Below the pieces are notes generated by a model. That model ran no database searches and was not told the origin of the DNA. It saw only the letters and a list, made by a program, of their open reading frames with translations. The position numbers and the translations under genes were made by a program. This document shows, piece after piece, positions 41,905 through 52,966 of a stretch of DNA of 64,000 nt. Source of the stretch: Hyperoplus lanceolatus (Eukaryota; Chordata; Actinopteri; Uranoscopiformes; Ammodytidae); contig CM049416.1 of assembly GCA_026929865.2 (NCBI GenBank), forward strand, positions 7,908,001 to 7,972,000. Reading direction: 5' to 3'. The first letter of the stretch is position 1, and each line of letters opens with the position of its first letter.

Positions 41905-42707
41905 CATAGAAAGTCAAACGGCATGCTTCAAGACCTTTGTGGCAAACAGGGTTACCCTTATAAGAGAGGCTACCAAACCATCGCAATGGAGATATGTCAG
42001 AACAGCGCAGAATCCTGCTGATCAGGCCACCAGAGGAATGGACGCTAACAGCTTGAAGCAAGGGGAAAAATGGATAAATGGACCACAGTTCTTGTTGCAG
42101 CCAGAGGGTGAATGGCCACAGAGACCAGATGAGGACCCTCAAACTCTACAAAATGATCCAGAGGTCAGGAACACCATCAACGTCGAAGAAAAGTCTGACC
42201 CTGTGAACAAGCTGATTCAATACTACTCAAGCTGGGACCGACTGAAAAGAGCATTTGCGTGGATTTTGAGAATCAGGGAAACCTTAATCCACCTGAAAAA
42301 CAAAAGAAAATAGTTGCAAAGCTCCATCAATCAATCAGAAAAAGATCCAGAGAAACTGAGGGTACTAATCCAACATCACATGGATAGGTACAAATCTACA
42401 ATGGAAAGGAAAACACTTACCTTGGAACAGCTGATGGCTGCGGAAACAGAAATCATCCGTTACAGTCAAGGTGACTCTTCTCCAAGAGCGCCAGAAGTGG
42501 TCAAGTCTGAAAAGAAACTTCGATCCTGGAGTTGTGGTGCTTGTGGTTGACAGTTCATCTACACGGAACACATGGACAATGGGAAGAATAATCCAAACCA
42601 TACCTGACTCCAGTGGAACAGTACGCCAAGTGAAGCTTCGGACCAAAACCAGCACGCTGGAGAGACCTGTAAATAAACTCTGCTTGTTGCAGGAAGCAGC
42701 GTGAAGA
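41905..42707 (+). pseudogene. BEL/Pao pol remnant (RNase H to C-terminal domain)
   Basis: From 41905 the plus strand encodes a BEL/Pao pol segment: CFKTFVANRVTLIRE, then SQWRYVRTAQNPADQATRG and KWINGPQFLLQPEGEWPQ. These are hallmarks of the region after the RNase H domain. A stop follows at 42311. The frame from 42314 resembles the linker before integrase (EKLRVLIQHHMD, LMAAETEIIRYSQ). After a jump to another frame at about 42475, the sequence matches the C-terminal domain after integrase (VVVLVVDSS, TWTMGRIIQTIPDSSGTVRQ, ERPVNKLCLL). The integrase core between them is deleted. Gag, protease and RT are absent. The gene is dead. Confidence 0.75.
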
Positions 42708-42839
42708 CAAGAGAACTGAATCGTGAAAAAATGGACTGATAAGAAAAGAGAAACTTAGTTAATTGCAGTCTATTGTTTTAGTTTGATGGCTCTTGGTATT
42801 TTAATTTAATTTGATAATTGTTTAATCTTCCTGCTTAAC
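42708..42839. other. 3' untranslated part of the BEL/Pao element
   Basis: Non-coding sequence between the end of pol and the RTE insertion. The element resumes at 44043 with a purine-rich stretch (AGGGGCCGGA) just before the right LTR at 44072, where the plus-strand primer site should lie. Confidence 0.6.
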
Positions 42840-44042
42840 AATGCGGATTCCGTCCTGGCCGTGGAACAACGGACCAGCTCTTCACTCTCGCAAGGATCCT
42901 AGAGGGAGCTTGGGAGTTTGCTCATCCAGTCTACATGTGTTTTGTGGATCTGGAGAAGGCTTATGACCGGGTTCCCCGGGAGATACTGTGGGTGGTGCTG
43001 CGGGAGTATGGGGTGAGGGTGTCTCTTCTCAGAGCCATCCAATCTCTGTACGCTCAAAGCGAGAGCTGTGTACGGGTTCTCGGTAGTAAGTCAGACTCGT
43101 TTCCGGTGGGGGTTGGCCTCCGCCAGGGCTGCGCTTTATCACCAATCCTGTTTGTGATATTTATGGACAGGATATCAAGGCGTAGTCGTGGTGGGGAGGG
43201 GTTGCAGTTTGGTGGTCTGAAGATCTCATCTCTGCTGTTTGCGGATGATGTGGTTCTGATGGCATCATCGGCCTGTGACCTTCAGCTCTCATTGGATCGG
43301 TTTGCAGCCGAGTGTGAAGCGGTTGGGATGAGGATCAGCACCTCTAAATCGGAGGCCATGGTGCTCAGCAGGAAACCGATGGATTGTCTACTACAGGTAG
43401 GGAATGAGTCCTTACCCCAAGTGAAGGAGTTCAAGTACCTCGGGGTCTTGTTTGCGAGTGAGGGAACAATGGAGCGTGAGATTGGCCGTAGAATCGGAGC
43501 AGCAGGGGCGGTTTTGCACTCGCTTTACCGCACTGTTGTGACGAAAAGAGAGCTGAGTCGTAAGGCAAAGCTTTCGATCTACCGGGCGATCTTTGTTCCT
43601 ACCCTCACCTATGGTCATGAAGGCTGGGTAATGACCGAAAGAACGAGATCGCGGGTACAAGCGGCCGAAATGGGCTTTCTCAGGAGGGTGGCTGGCGTCT
43701 CCCTTAGAGATAGGGTGAGAAGCTCAGTCATTCGTGAGGAACTCGGGGCAGAGCCGCTACTCCTTTGCGTTGAAAGGAGCCAGTTGAGGTGGTTCGGGCA
43801 TCTGGTAAGGATGCCCCCAGGGCGCCTCCCTAGGGAGGTGTTCCAGGAGCGTCCAGCTGGGAGGAGGCCTCGGGGAAGACCCAGGACTAGGTGGAGAGAT
43901 TATATTTCCACGCTGGCCTGGGAACGCCTCGGGATCCCCCAGTCAGAGCTGGTTGAAGTGGCCCGGGAAAGAGAAGTTTGGGGTTCCCTGCTCAAGCTGC
44001 TGCCCCCGCGACCCGATTTCGGATAAGCGGTTGAAGAGAAGA
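42840..44042 (+). mobile_element. 5'-truncated RTE-like LINE insertion
   Basis: Flanked by the 12-bp target duplication TTCCTGCTTAAC (42828-42839 and 44043-44054). Only the 3' part of the element is present, as usual for aborted target-primed reverse transcription. It inserted into the 3' untranslated region of the BEL/Pao element in the same orientation. The 3' tail after the stop codon is short (GCGGTTGAAGAGAAGA). Confidence 0.88.
42842..44026 (+). CDS. Reverse transcriptase, C-terminal part, RTE-like LINE (5' truncated)
   Basis: The frame is open from the truncation point at 42842 (CGFRPGRGTTDQLFTLARI) to a TAA at 44024-44026: 394 codons with no stop. The first ATG, 42935, is not the native start. 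Reverse transcriptase motifs in order: VDLEKAYDRVPREILW, GLRQGCALSPILF, the catalytic FADD (residues 102-105 counted from 42935), then VKEFKYLGVLF. The C-terminal part has RWFGHLVRMP and GRRPRGRPRTRWRDYIS, typical of RTE-type LINEs in fish. The N-terminal apurinic endonuclease and fingers are missing, so it cannot retrotranspose. The lack of stops argues for a recent insertion. The clade could instead be a related one. Confidence 0.85.
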   Translation, partial: CGFRPGRGTTDQLFTLARILEGAWEFAHPVYMCFVDLEKAYDRVPREILWVVLREYGVRVSLLRAIQSLYAQSESCVRVLGSKSDSFPVGVGLRQGCALSPILFVIFMDRISRRSRGGEGLQFGGLKISSLLFADDVVLMASSACDLQLSLDRFAAECEAVGMRISTSKSEAMVLSRKPMDCLLQVGNESLPQVKEFKYLGVLFASEGTMEREIGRRIGAAGAVLHSLYRTVVTKRELSRKAKLSIYRAIFVPTLTYGHEGWVMTERTRSRVQAAEMGFLRRVAGVSLRDRVRSSVIREELGAEPLLLCVERSQLRWFGHLVRMPPGRLPREVFQERPAGRRPRGRPRTRWRDYISTLAWERLGIPQSELVEVAREREVWGSLLKLLPPRPDFG

Positions 44043-44071
44043 TTCCTGCTTAACCAATTAGGGGCCGGATA

Positions 44072-44333
44072 TGTAAGAGCCAGATTGCATAAAACATAAG
44101 AAATTGTTTAATAATATTTGTGGAAGTAATATTTGTTTTTTATAATTCATAATACTTGACAGATCATGTTATTTGCTTTTTATAAGTGTATTTTCAGCTA
44201 AAGTAATTTTGTAATATTTAATATGTTTAGGCCAAATGCTTTATTTTTGTGACGTAATGACTCGCGCCATTTTAGTTTGGAAGACAGCTGTCCATAGGCA
44301 CGGGAGCATAATATTTCTTTACCGTGTGACTTG
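44072..44333 (+). repeat. Right LTR, first part, of the BEL/Pao element
   Basis: Matches the left LTR over its first 190 bp, then continues (CTCGCGCCATTTTAGTTTGG) where the left copy is lost. The L1 insertion interrupts it at 44334-44348. The remainder follows from 52918 to about 52960, giving an LTR of roughly 305 bp if the TCATGT duplication is right. Confidence 0.75.
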
Positions 44334-44743
44334 TGACTTTGTATATTTATTTATTTATTTTTTCTTTCAAAGGTTTTTTTATTAAATGTTAATAACAACG
44401 GAATTGTAGCACAGCGAGTACAAATTTTTTCCCCTTTTTCTCCTTAACATACCCCACCCACATCCCACCCTCACACCCAACAACACAAAACACACACCAC
44501 AAGAAACAAAAACAAACAATCAATATGAAAAAAAAAAAAAAAAAACATTAAGAAATAAAATTAAATCAAATAAAAGGGGGGGGGGGTAGCTACTCTTCTA
44601 TAGTTATTATTGTTTTTTTAAAATAATTTAGGAAGGGGTGCCAAATTCGGTCAAATTTATTCTCGGATCCCTGGGTTGTGTATTGTATTGTATTGTATGT
44701 AACGTATTTTCTCTAAATTCATACATGCCATAATGTCTCGAAT

Positions 44744-47700
44744 TCAATGTGAGTGGGAAGGAGGAGCAGGATCTTTCCACTTGAGTAGGATAGTCCTGCG
44801 AGCAAGTAGTGAGGTGAAGGCCAGTACTCTCTTCACTTTGGGTAAGCCCGAATTTGGTGCAATGCCAACAATTGCAGTGAAAGGGTTTGGCTTAATTTGA
44901 TGCTGAAGTACTTCAGAAATTGTTTGAAAAACTGATGTCCAGAACTCAGTCAAGGTGGGACACAACCTGTACATGTGAAAGAGTGATGCCGGTGCGCTCT
45001 TACAGCTATCACAGGTCGGGTCTACATCGGGGAACATACGAGCTAATTTAGTTTTAGACATGTGTATACGATGTACTACTTTAAATTGCACAAGAGCATG
45101 TCGGGCGCACATGGAGGTAGAATGTATCCGATCAAGGACTGAATCCCACACGTGATCTGTGAAGGCAGAACCTAGGTCCTGCTCCCACAGGGTTCTTATA
45201 GCTGCTAATGAGGGGCTATGCAACTTCGAAATAAGGTTGAAAAACACAGAAATTGAGCCTTTTAATGTGGGGTTTACAGAAAGAAACAAATCGACATGAT
45301 TGGCTGGCGGTTTATAAGGGAATTGGGGAATTAACTTCTGCGTAAAATGCCTGATTTGCAGAAATCGGAAAAAATTAGTCTTTTCGATACCAAAGTGTTT
45401 TGTCAATTGAGAAAAACTAGCAAATAGACCATTAATAAATAAATCACCGATGCATTTTAAGCCTTTTTTATGCCAGATCTTGAATGCACCATCCACCGTC
45501 GAGGGAGTAAACAAGTGATTAGCTGCAATTGGGCTGAAAAGTGAAAAATTCTGCAGTCCAAAATTCTTCCTAAATTGGGTCCAGATTCGAAGGGAGTGCT
45601 TAATCACGGGACTACTGTTGGGAATAGCTGAAGAGAGTGGAAGTGCGGCGCTTAAGAGGGCGGATAGAGACAATGGGCTAATAGCGCTAAACTCCATAGT
45701 CACCCAGACTGGGGCTGAGTCGTCAAGGTGAAAATGCACCCAATACACTAAAGAACGGATATTAGCAGCCCAGTAATAGTATTGGAAATTAGGGAGGGCC
45801 ATTCCACCTGTTTGTTTGGGTCTTTCAAGAAAAGCTTTCCGTAACCGAGGGTGTTTACCATTCCAAATATAATTTATCATTAAAGAGTCAAGGGCCTGAA
45901 AAAAGGATTTGGGGAGAAAGATGGGGAGACATTGGAATAGATATAGGAACTTTGGGAGTAATGTAATTTTAATTGAATTTATTCTACCAATAAGAGAGAA
46001 AGCCAGAGGAGACCACTTCGATAATATTTGCTTCGCCTGATCCAATAATTTGAGGAAGTTCGATTTAAATAGGTTTTTAACATTTCTGGTAAAACATACC
46101 TCAAGGTAACTCAGCTGATCTGTCACCACTTTAAGTGGGAGAGCTGTGTAATCAAGTTTAAGAGCTTCTTTATTAATCGGAAAGAGTTCGCTCTTACTCA
46201 GGTTAAGTTTATAGCCAGAAAACTGACTAAAGACCTCCAACACAGAAAGTGCCTCCGGTAAAGAGGTGGCTGGCTTGGCGACAAACAAAAGTAAGTCATC
46301 GGCGTCTAATGATACCTTATGTTCACTTCCTCCTCTCCATATCCCCTGAATCTGTTTGTTACCGCGAATGGCAATCGCAAGCGGTTCGATTGCAATAGCA
46401 AAAAGGAGAGGGCTCAAAGGACAACCCTGCCGGGTCCCACGGTGCAGATCAAAACTACTTGAGTAACGGCTGCTTGTTAATACTGAGGCAGAAGGGCATG
46501 CATATAGTAATTTAACCCAAGAAGTGAAAACAGGACCCAAACCGAATTTTTCAAGGGTGAAAAACAAATAATTCCATTCTACTCTATCAAATGCTTTTTC
46601 AGCATCCATAGAAGCGAGGCATTCCGTTTCAATATTTCTGGGGGAATATAAAATATTCATTAGCCGGCGGATATTATAAAATTTTTGGTGTCCCTTTATA
46701 AACCCAGTTTGGTCGGGGGATATGATAGAGGGGAGAGCATCCTCCAATCTGTGGGCGAGAATTTTAGTAAGTATCTTCACATCTGTATTTAATAGTGAAA
46801 TTGGTCGGTATGATGCACAATCTAGAGGATCTTTATCCTTTTTTAACAACAGGGAAATACAGGCCTGGTAGAACAAAGGCGGGAGTTTACCTGAGTCAAA
46901 TGAGTCTGAGAATACTGAACATAAAAAAGGCGACAATTCGGCTGAAAAATTCTTAAAAAAGTCAGATGGAAGTCCGTTTGGACCAGGAGTTTTGCCTGAT
47001 TGCATAGATGTTATTGCTGCAATAATTTCCTTCTGAGTAATAGGTGCCTCAAGGCTATGTCTCCGGTCTTGAGAGAGGGAAGGCATGTTTAGGTTACTGA
47101 AAAAGGTTTCCATCACCGTTACGTCTACTGTACAATCAGAACTATACAAATTTGAATAGAATGTTTTGAACTTTTCGTTTATCAATTTCTGATCTGATGT
47201 TGTACACCCACTGTCTGCCCGTATTCCGGGGATGAGTTGCTTCGCTCTAAATCCGTGCAGTTGATTGGCCAGGAGTTTACCAATCTTGTCACCATGCTCG
47301 TAAATAGTACTTCTGCTCCTAAGCAACTGGTCTGCAACCTGACAAGAGGAAAGAAGGTTGAATTCTGTCTGAAGTTTTAAACGTTCTTTGTAAAGTTCAG
47401 ATGAAGGTGAATTAGCATACTGTCTGTCTACGTTCAGAATCTGATCAGCTATTTCAGTTTGTTTCTGTTTTGTACACTTATTTTTGTATGCTGCAAATGA
47501 TATAATTTCACCTCTCAAATAGGCTTTCAGGGCTTCCCAAACTGTTGCATTGGACACATCTGGTGTTTTATTTATACTCAAAAAAGTTTTAATATGTGTA
47601 GAGATGTGTGAAAGAAAACTCTCATCTGTGAGCAACAATGGATCCAGTCTCCACTGCCTTCTTGTATACTCAACGTCAGGGAAACCCAGTTGAAGGAGCA

Positions 47701-48396
47701 GAGGAGCGTGATCAGAGATCACAATACTTTCATAACTGCATGACTTAAGGTCTGACATCAATGAATTATCAACAAAAAAATAATCAATTTGGGTGTAAGT
47801 GTGGTGGACATGTGAAAAGAATGAATATTCTCTTCCTGTGGGGTATAAAAACCTGTATGGATCAGAGAGGTTATAATCAGCAAGAAATGATTTGATATAA
47901 CCTGCAGATCTGCTAAGAGTGGCAGGTTTGGGGGAAGAGCGATCTAAGACTGGATCTAGATAACAATTAAAATCCCCACCAAGAATAAGAGAATGGGAAT
48001 TGAATGGGGAGTTGAGAAAAAAATCTCTTAAAGAATTCTACATCGTCGACGTTAGGCGCGTAGACGTTGGCCAAGATGACTGACTTATTGTAAAGTTTGC
48101 CTGAAACAATAACAAAAAACGTCCATTTTTATCTGATATATTGTTTGAGGACTCAAAAGGAATATTACTATCAATAAGGATAGCTGTGCCCCTGGCCTTA
48201 GCCCTGAAATTAGAATGAAAAAATTGCCCACGCCATAATTTACTTAGTCGACCATGGTCAGAGTCATGTAAGTGGGTTTCTTGAAGGAAAACTATTCCAG
48301 CCTGAGCCGTTTTAGGTGGGTTAAGACCTTACCCGTTTTCACTTGGTGATTTAGCCCCTTGACATTCCAACTAGTTAAATTAAGATTGCCCTTCAT
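44744..48396 (-). pseudogene. L1-type ORF2: endonuclease frameshifted, reverse transcriptase frame open
   Basis: ORF2 of L1-type LINEs carries an apurinic-like endonuclease, a reverse transcriptase and a cysteine-rich C-terminus. The start ATG at 48396 is followed by LNLTSWNVKGL. The endonuclease part is readable only across about three frames (FLQETHLHDSDHGRL, VILANVYAPNV, ILGGDFNCYLDPVLD, QIDYFFVDN), implying frameshifts near 48305, 48115 and 48020. From 47761 a single frame of 1005 codons runs to the stop, starting just before the endonuclease motif SDHAP. It contains DAEKAFDRVEW (about residue 384), TRQGCPLSPLLFA and the catalytic site written LDADDLLLF (about 485), where Y or F is usual before ADD; both aspartates remain. 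Near residue 917 lies CDSCKSAPASLFHMYRLCP, a zinc-knuckle-like motif. Confidence 0.88.
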
Positions 48397-48644
48397 CTAG
48401 CTCAGTTATAGTAAGAGTAAAAAGAGTTGCTCCGATAACAAAAAGAGTAGCAAAATACAGAAGAAAAAAAAAAACACAAAAAAAGGAAAACACAGATAAC
48501 TGAAAACACAGCAGGTGATAACCCATCAGCTAAACCCCCAGTTAACACCACCCCATCCCACCCAGAACCCACCCCATATATTGCTCTAAACAGCAAACCC
48601 CGAAAGACCCTTACTAGTCTCACAACAAACATTCCAAGCCTTAA

Positions 48645-51479
48645 AGGGAAAATTCGCCGATTTTCAACCTTAACTCATCTACCATAATATTATTTGGGTC
48701 GCATTATATCCCCGTGTATTTTTTCAACACCGTCCGTTTCGCGGGGACCGAGCTTCAAAAATCCATTCACCGGTGACGTTTCTATGACGTTTCTGTGTCA
48801 AGGAAGAGCTCGTGCAGACTACAGCCTCTCGGAGCCGAGCTCACCAACCCCCCTCCCTGTGAATCCAGGGGGCGGACTCTAAAAGCACGTGCGAACCAAA
48901 ACAAACCGTCTGTCCATGCCCCATGTCAGTTTACTTGTATCATTTCCTGCATTGAAAATTGCATCTTTTCACAGGAGCACAGACGATATCATGGATGAGG
49001 ATACCTTAAAAAGTGTGTTGGCTGACTGGAATGAAGCAGCAGGGTATTTAGTTGAGCCAGAGAAGCCTACGCTGCTGAAGAAATTCAGCGAGGAAATACA
49101 GTATGCAGAGAGGCCGAGTCTGCAGCTGTTTTAGCCTTGGTTAGCGTTAGCCTTGTAAAGACAATACAACTGGACCACCACTAGAAACCGAGAGGCATTT
49201 TCAATATCCCAAAAATAATTTGGAAAAGACAACAAATACCAGCAAGACCGGGAGGGCAGATGATCATTGAGTGAGTAACATTATTTTTTTCTAGCATGTT
49301 GTAACGTTATATTTGTCAAATTGTGTTGTCTGAGCCATTGCACTGATGTTGGACTTCATACCATGTCTATAGCACTTTTCAGAAGAACCCTTTACAACAG
49401 GTCAAATAAAATGACCAGTCTTTTGTTCTTACATTGGCTGCTATTGTTACAGTATAGCTTTGGGGAGAATAACCACTTGTTTTGTGTTTTACTTTCTTTA
49501 GACATAATCAACTTGTCGCACGTCGGTTCTTTATTGAGTGGGTGCTCCAAAGGGGAGAGAGCTGGCAAGGGGACTGCATCATCTTACCTGCTTGTGTCAT
49601 ACATCCATCTCCAAATGGTCACTACAGAGGACAGGCTGAAGAAGATGCTACGTAGAAGCTACGGATGAGCTATGATCAAATATGTTGACCTGTAAATACT
49701 GCTGCTAACTATGGACACTGATTGAGATTTAATCATGTGAAAATGTGTCAATTCTCCTTGACTGTATTTACAAATAAAAATATTTTTGTATAAACATGAT
49801 TGTTTTAGCATCATGTCATAGCATAGGCAACCATTTTAATACATAGGTTTGACTCATCAACTAAAAGTGAAATAGTTTCAGAGAATCAAACACTTTATAA
49901 GGCATAGATAGAGTTTAATATAACAAGCAAGTACAACTATGTGCATTATTCTACACACAACTGCAAAGTATGTACTTATACAAATGTAAAAAAGAAAAAT
50001 AACATTTTCAAACACTTTGAGTTTCCAGTGTGTTCGGAAAAACAATTGGAGCATAATGCTTCCTTCGTCAAGTTACTTTTGAAATATTGAGTGATGTTTA
50101 GCAGCAGCTTCTTCTGTAGTTGGTTTTGGACATGTTGTGAGGGAGGGCAGGCTGAGGGAGCTGTAGTGATGATGTCAGCACTTTGCAGGCAGCGGTAGGG
50201 TCACTTTTACGTGTGATGACGAGTTCTACCAGGGATGCTCTGAAGTGGTGCTTGTGGGATGTAAACAGTCTTCACAACCGATTGCGTGGTCCTCGGACAA
50301 TACACCATCTTCCTTTGGACCTCACCTGAAATGACAAATTATGATTGTATCACAAGGCCAGCACTGAAGAGATGACAAAAGAAAAATCATGGTGTTATAC
50401 TGTAAGATAATGTTGCTGTTGCAATAAATATATAAAACAGACATACCAATATGTAACCACATATGTATGTGCACTAACACAACAGTAGTCTTTTGTCTAC
50501 TAAGACATCATGTTTATATTAGCAGCCAAGCATACTGTATGCCAGGGTGTGGCTGTGCATTTGTATAGGAAGAGCCAAGACGACACAAAGCTAGGGACAT
50601 TCAGTGCTAATCACCCAGTCATCACCATCAGCATAGCAATTGTTTATGGTTTTGAAAAGCTGATCATTTTAACAACATCGCTAATAACCATGCACATGGA
50701 AAACAAACACACAGTCACACACAAACAGTCTTGCAAATGCAACTAAATCTTCCTCAATGTTACACAGAGGGGCCTATACTGTTCCCCTCACGAGTTCACT
50801 TCTAGCTGTAGCTTAGCGGCTAAGCTAACTTGGCTACAGCTACAACCGGTAGACTAATTCTTCCTTGCCCCATCAATCAGCCTTACACCGGGACACAATA
50901 TTCAACAGCGGTGTGGGCACAATATTAATGTAGGGGAAACACTGATACTAACTACAGTAGGCTACTATGCAATTTAGCTCACGTTAGCTTACCTTTATTC
51001 GGATTCTTCTTCCCGGGGCTGGGGCTATGCATCACGCCGTTGGGGAACTTTTATCAACAGGTAGTCTCTTCAGTTTACGCTTACTCCTTCTTATTTTCTG
51101 TTTCCTAAAGTTGGCGCATCCAGGCACATTACAGGACGGCATGTTTTCTTTGTGGTAGTAGTCAAACAGGGAAATAATACGAAGCGCGCTACAACTGTTC
51201 TGTTGACACGGGTGCTGCGGTGCTTTGCCTGTGTGGTCACCATGGTAACGCGAGCAGCTCGGCATCTGGGCGGGCTGCAGAGCGTACCCCCCGCACAATG
51301 CATCCTGGGGCCTGTAGAAACTGTAAAAACGGCTACGTCAGCCCCACGTCATCAGTTAAAATCCGAAATCATTGTGCTCTCTGCCAATTCGGATCAATTT
51401 TTTGGGGGCTTTTTACATTAGACTACTAATATACTCGGCCCTGATATACCATTTACATGAACATCGGCAAATTTTCCCT
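48645..51479 (-). mobile_element. TTAA element inside the L1, possibly Kolobok-type
   Basis: Flanked by TTAA (48641-48644 and 51480-51483). The left end AGGGAAAATTCGCCGAT pairs with the reversed right end AGGGAAAATTTGCCGAT. It inserted between ORF1 and ORF2 of the L1. Near its right end the minus strand starts a THAP-like peptide (51142), which favours Kolobok over piggyBac, since Kolobok transposases carry THAP domains. Other short frames inside (for example 49321-49668 plus) are not recognised. 2835 bp long. Confidence 0.8.
51032..51142 (-). pseudogene. THAP-domain-like N-terminus, fragment
   Basis: From the ATG at 51142 the minus strand reads MPSCNVPGCANFRKQK and then a lysine/arginine-rich stretch, 36 codons in all before a stop. 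MPxC...GC..N is the characteristic start of a THAP zinc-binding domain. The later Cys-His pair is not reached, so only the first zinc ligands are visible. A good splice donor (GTAAGC) on the same strand lies just beyond, near 50990, so a spliced transposase gene is possible. The call is weak because it rests on about ten residues. Confidence 0.4.
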
Positions 51480-51922
51480 TTAACTTTCTAGCCTGTGCTA
51501 GCTTCCCACATAAGTCTTGTACAATTCGCCCCATAACAGCTAGTAACACTATGAACAATCCAGCAAACTGTCAAAATGACAACACACTAAACAAACATAC
51601 CGTGCTCAACCAACAAATTCGAAATACAAAAAAAAAGAACAAGGCGTGAGTTAGACAATCTGTCCAAATGGCAAAAAAATAAAAAAATAAAGAACAGACA
51701 CGCTTATCTAGCCGTTTTAAAATAGAGATACGAATAATAAAAAAAAGCGAGTGAGCTAGACAATACGTCAAAATGACAAGCAACAAACATGTCACGTTCA
51801 CCCAGCCAATTTACTCATTAGAAAAAAAAAATGCGTATAGTACCATCAGTCTGAGAGTTTGGCTGGGGATATGAAAAAAGCATTTGTCCACATTGTATAC
51901 TCACAGCAGGCAATCGTATTTA

Positions 51923-52756
51923 CTACGGACTCACACCCAGTGTAGATAAGTAGTTAGATGCTTCAGAGACAGACTGCAGCCACTTTCTCTCGCCGCTCTG
52001 GAGAGTAATGCGAAGCCTCGCAGGGAAGAGGAGAGAGGGACGAAGTCCGCGCTGATAGAGCTCAGCCATGACCCGCTTGTATTCAGCCCGCAGCTTCACG
52101 ACCTCCGCGCTGTAGTCCTCGTAGAACCGGAGCTTGTGGCCGTGGTACTCCAGCTCGCCCTGTTTACGTGCCTCCTTCATGATCAGGTCTTTAGTCTGGT
52201 ATCGGTGAAAGCGGATAACGACGGATCACGGCCTCTCATGCGGGCCCGGTTTGGGTGCCAGAGTGCGGTGAGCCCTGTCCAGCTCCGGGGGAGAAGGGAG
52301 AACTTGACCACCAAACACCTCGACGAGGAGCTCGGAGAAAAAGGCGGCGGGGCGCGAACCCTCAAGTGACTCTGGTAAGCCCACAATACGAACGTTCTGT
52401 CTCCTGCTCCTCCCTTCCAAATCCGATAGTTTAGCTTTCAACAGCTTGTTATCTTCCTGCAGTGAGGAGCACGTAGCCTCAAGTTGCTCCAGGCGTCCGC
52501 AAACAGTTTCTGCATTCTCCTCGAGATCGGTTATACGTTTCCCCTGGCTTGAGACCACGGCATGGATGCTGTCCAGCTTAGCGTCCATGCTGGCGAAAGA
52601 TGATTTAAACTCGGCGGCTATCGCTGCTCTATGCTGTTCAAGCAGATCCGCAATGGAAGCCACTGAGCTAGCACCAACGTCCATGCTAACCACGCTGTCC
52701 GAGGACATATTTGACTCTGCCGAATCTCTTCTTGCGTTTTTCTTCCTTCTAGGCAT
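51923..52756 (-). pseudogene. L1-type ORF1 with a single in-frame stop
   Basis: ORF1 proteins of L1/Tx1-type LINEs are RNA-binding chaperones that coat the element RNA. The frame starts at 52756 (MPRRKKNARRD) and runs 278 codons to 51923. It has a heptad-rich coiled-coil region (about residues 40-110), an RRM-like part (RRQNVRIVGLPESLEG, about 117-132) and a C-terminal domain (VVIRFHRYQTKDLIMKEARK, then YHGHKLRFYEDYS and LLFPARLRI). The only lesion seen is TGA at 52226-52228 (codon 177) in HERP-stop-SVVIRFH, where an arginine CGA is expected, so it is a likely CpG-to-TpG change. The reading frame is the same on both sides of the stop. Confidence 0.85.
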
Positions 52757-52966
52757 TTCTCCAAAACAGTATCAGTGTTACCGGCAACAAAAGCACAAAA
52801 AAAAATCGACGAGAATAGGGTTTAATCAGTTAGGTCTGAAATATTTTGTGGGAGCTATCGAGCGATCGTGCCTACCCCATGCTCTGTAACCCGGAAATAT
52901 CTTGACTTTGTATATTTTTTGACCTTTTTTCAGTAAATCTTTTGAACCAGAAACAATATCTCATGT

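Larger units (their letters stand above)
44349..52902 (-). mobile_element. Nearly full-length L1/Tx1-type LINE
   Basis: Flanked by a 15-bp target duplication, TGACTTTGTATATTT (44334-44348 and 52903-52917). It is on the minus strand: short 5' UTR (52757-52902), ORF1 (52756-51923), inter-ORF spacer holding a TTAA element insertion (48645-51479), ORF2 (48396-44744) and 3' UTR ending in an AAAT-rich tail at 44349-44365. Without the insert it is about 5.7 kb. Both ORFs are broken, so it is inactive. Confidence 0.9.
41137..52960 (+). mobile_element. BEL/Pao-type LTR retrotransposon, deleted and invaded
   Basis: Direct repeats beginning TGTAAGAGCCAGATTGCATA at 41137 and 44072 are the LTR starts, with pol remnants between them (41905-42707). 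The repeat TCATGT before the left LTR (41131-41136) recurs at 52961-52966 and may be the target duplication, though the LTR would then not end in CA. Gag, protease, RT and the integrase core are gone. Later insertions are Tc1 (41330-41902), RTE (42840-44042) and L1 (44349-52902). Confidence 0.7.

Noticed and set aside
52446..52889. 147-codon plus-strand frame
   Set aside because: Antisense shadow of L1 ORF1 (51923-52756 minus).
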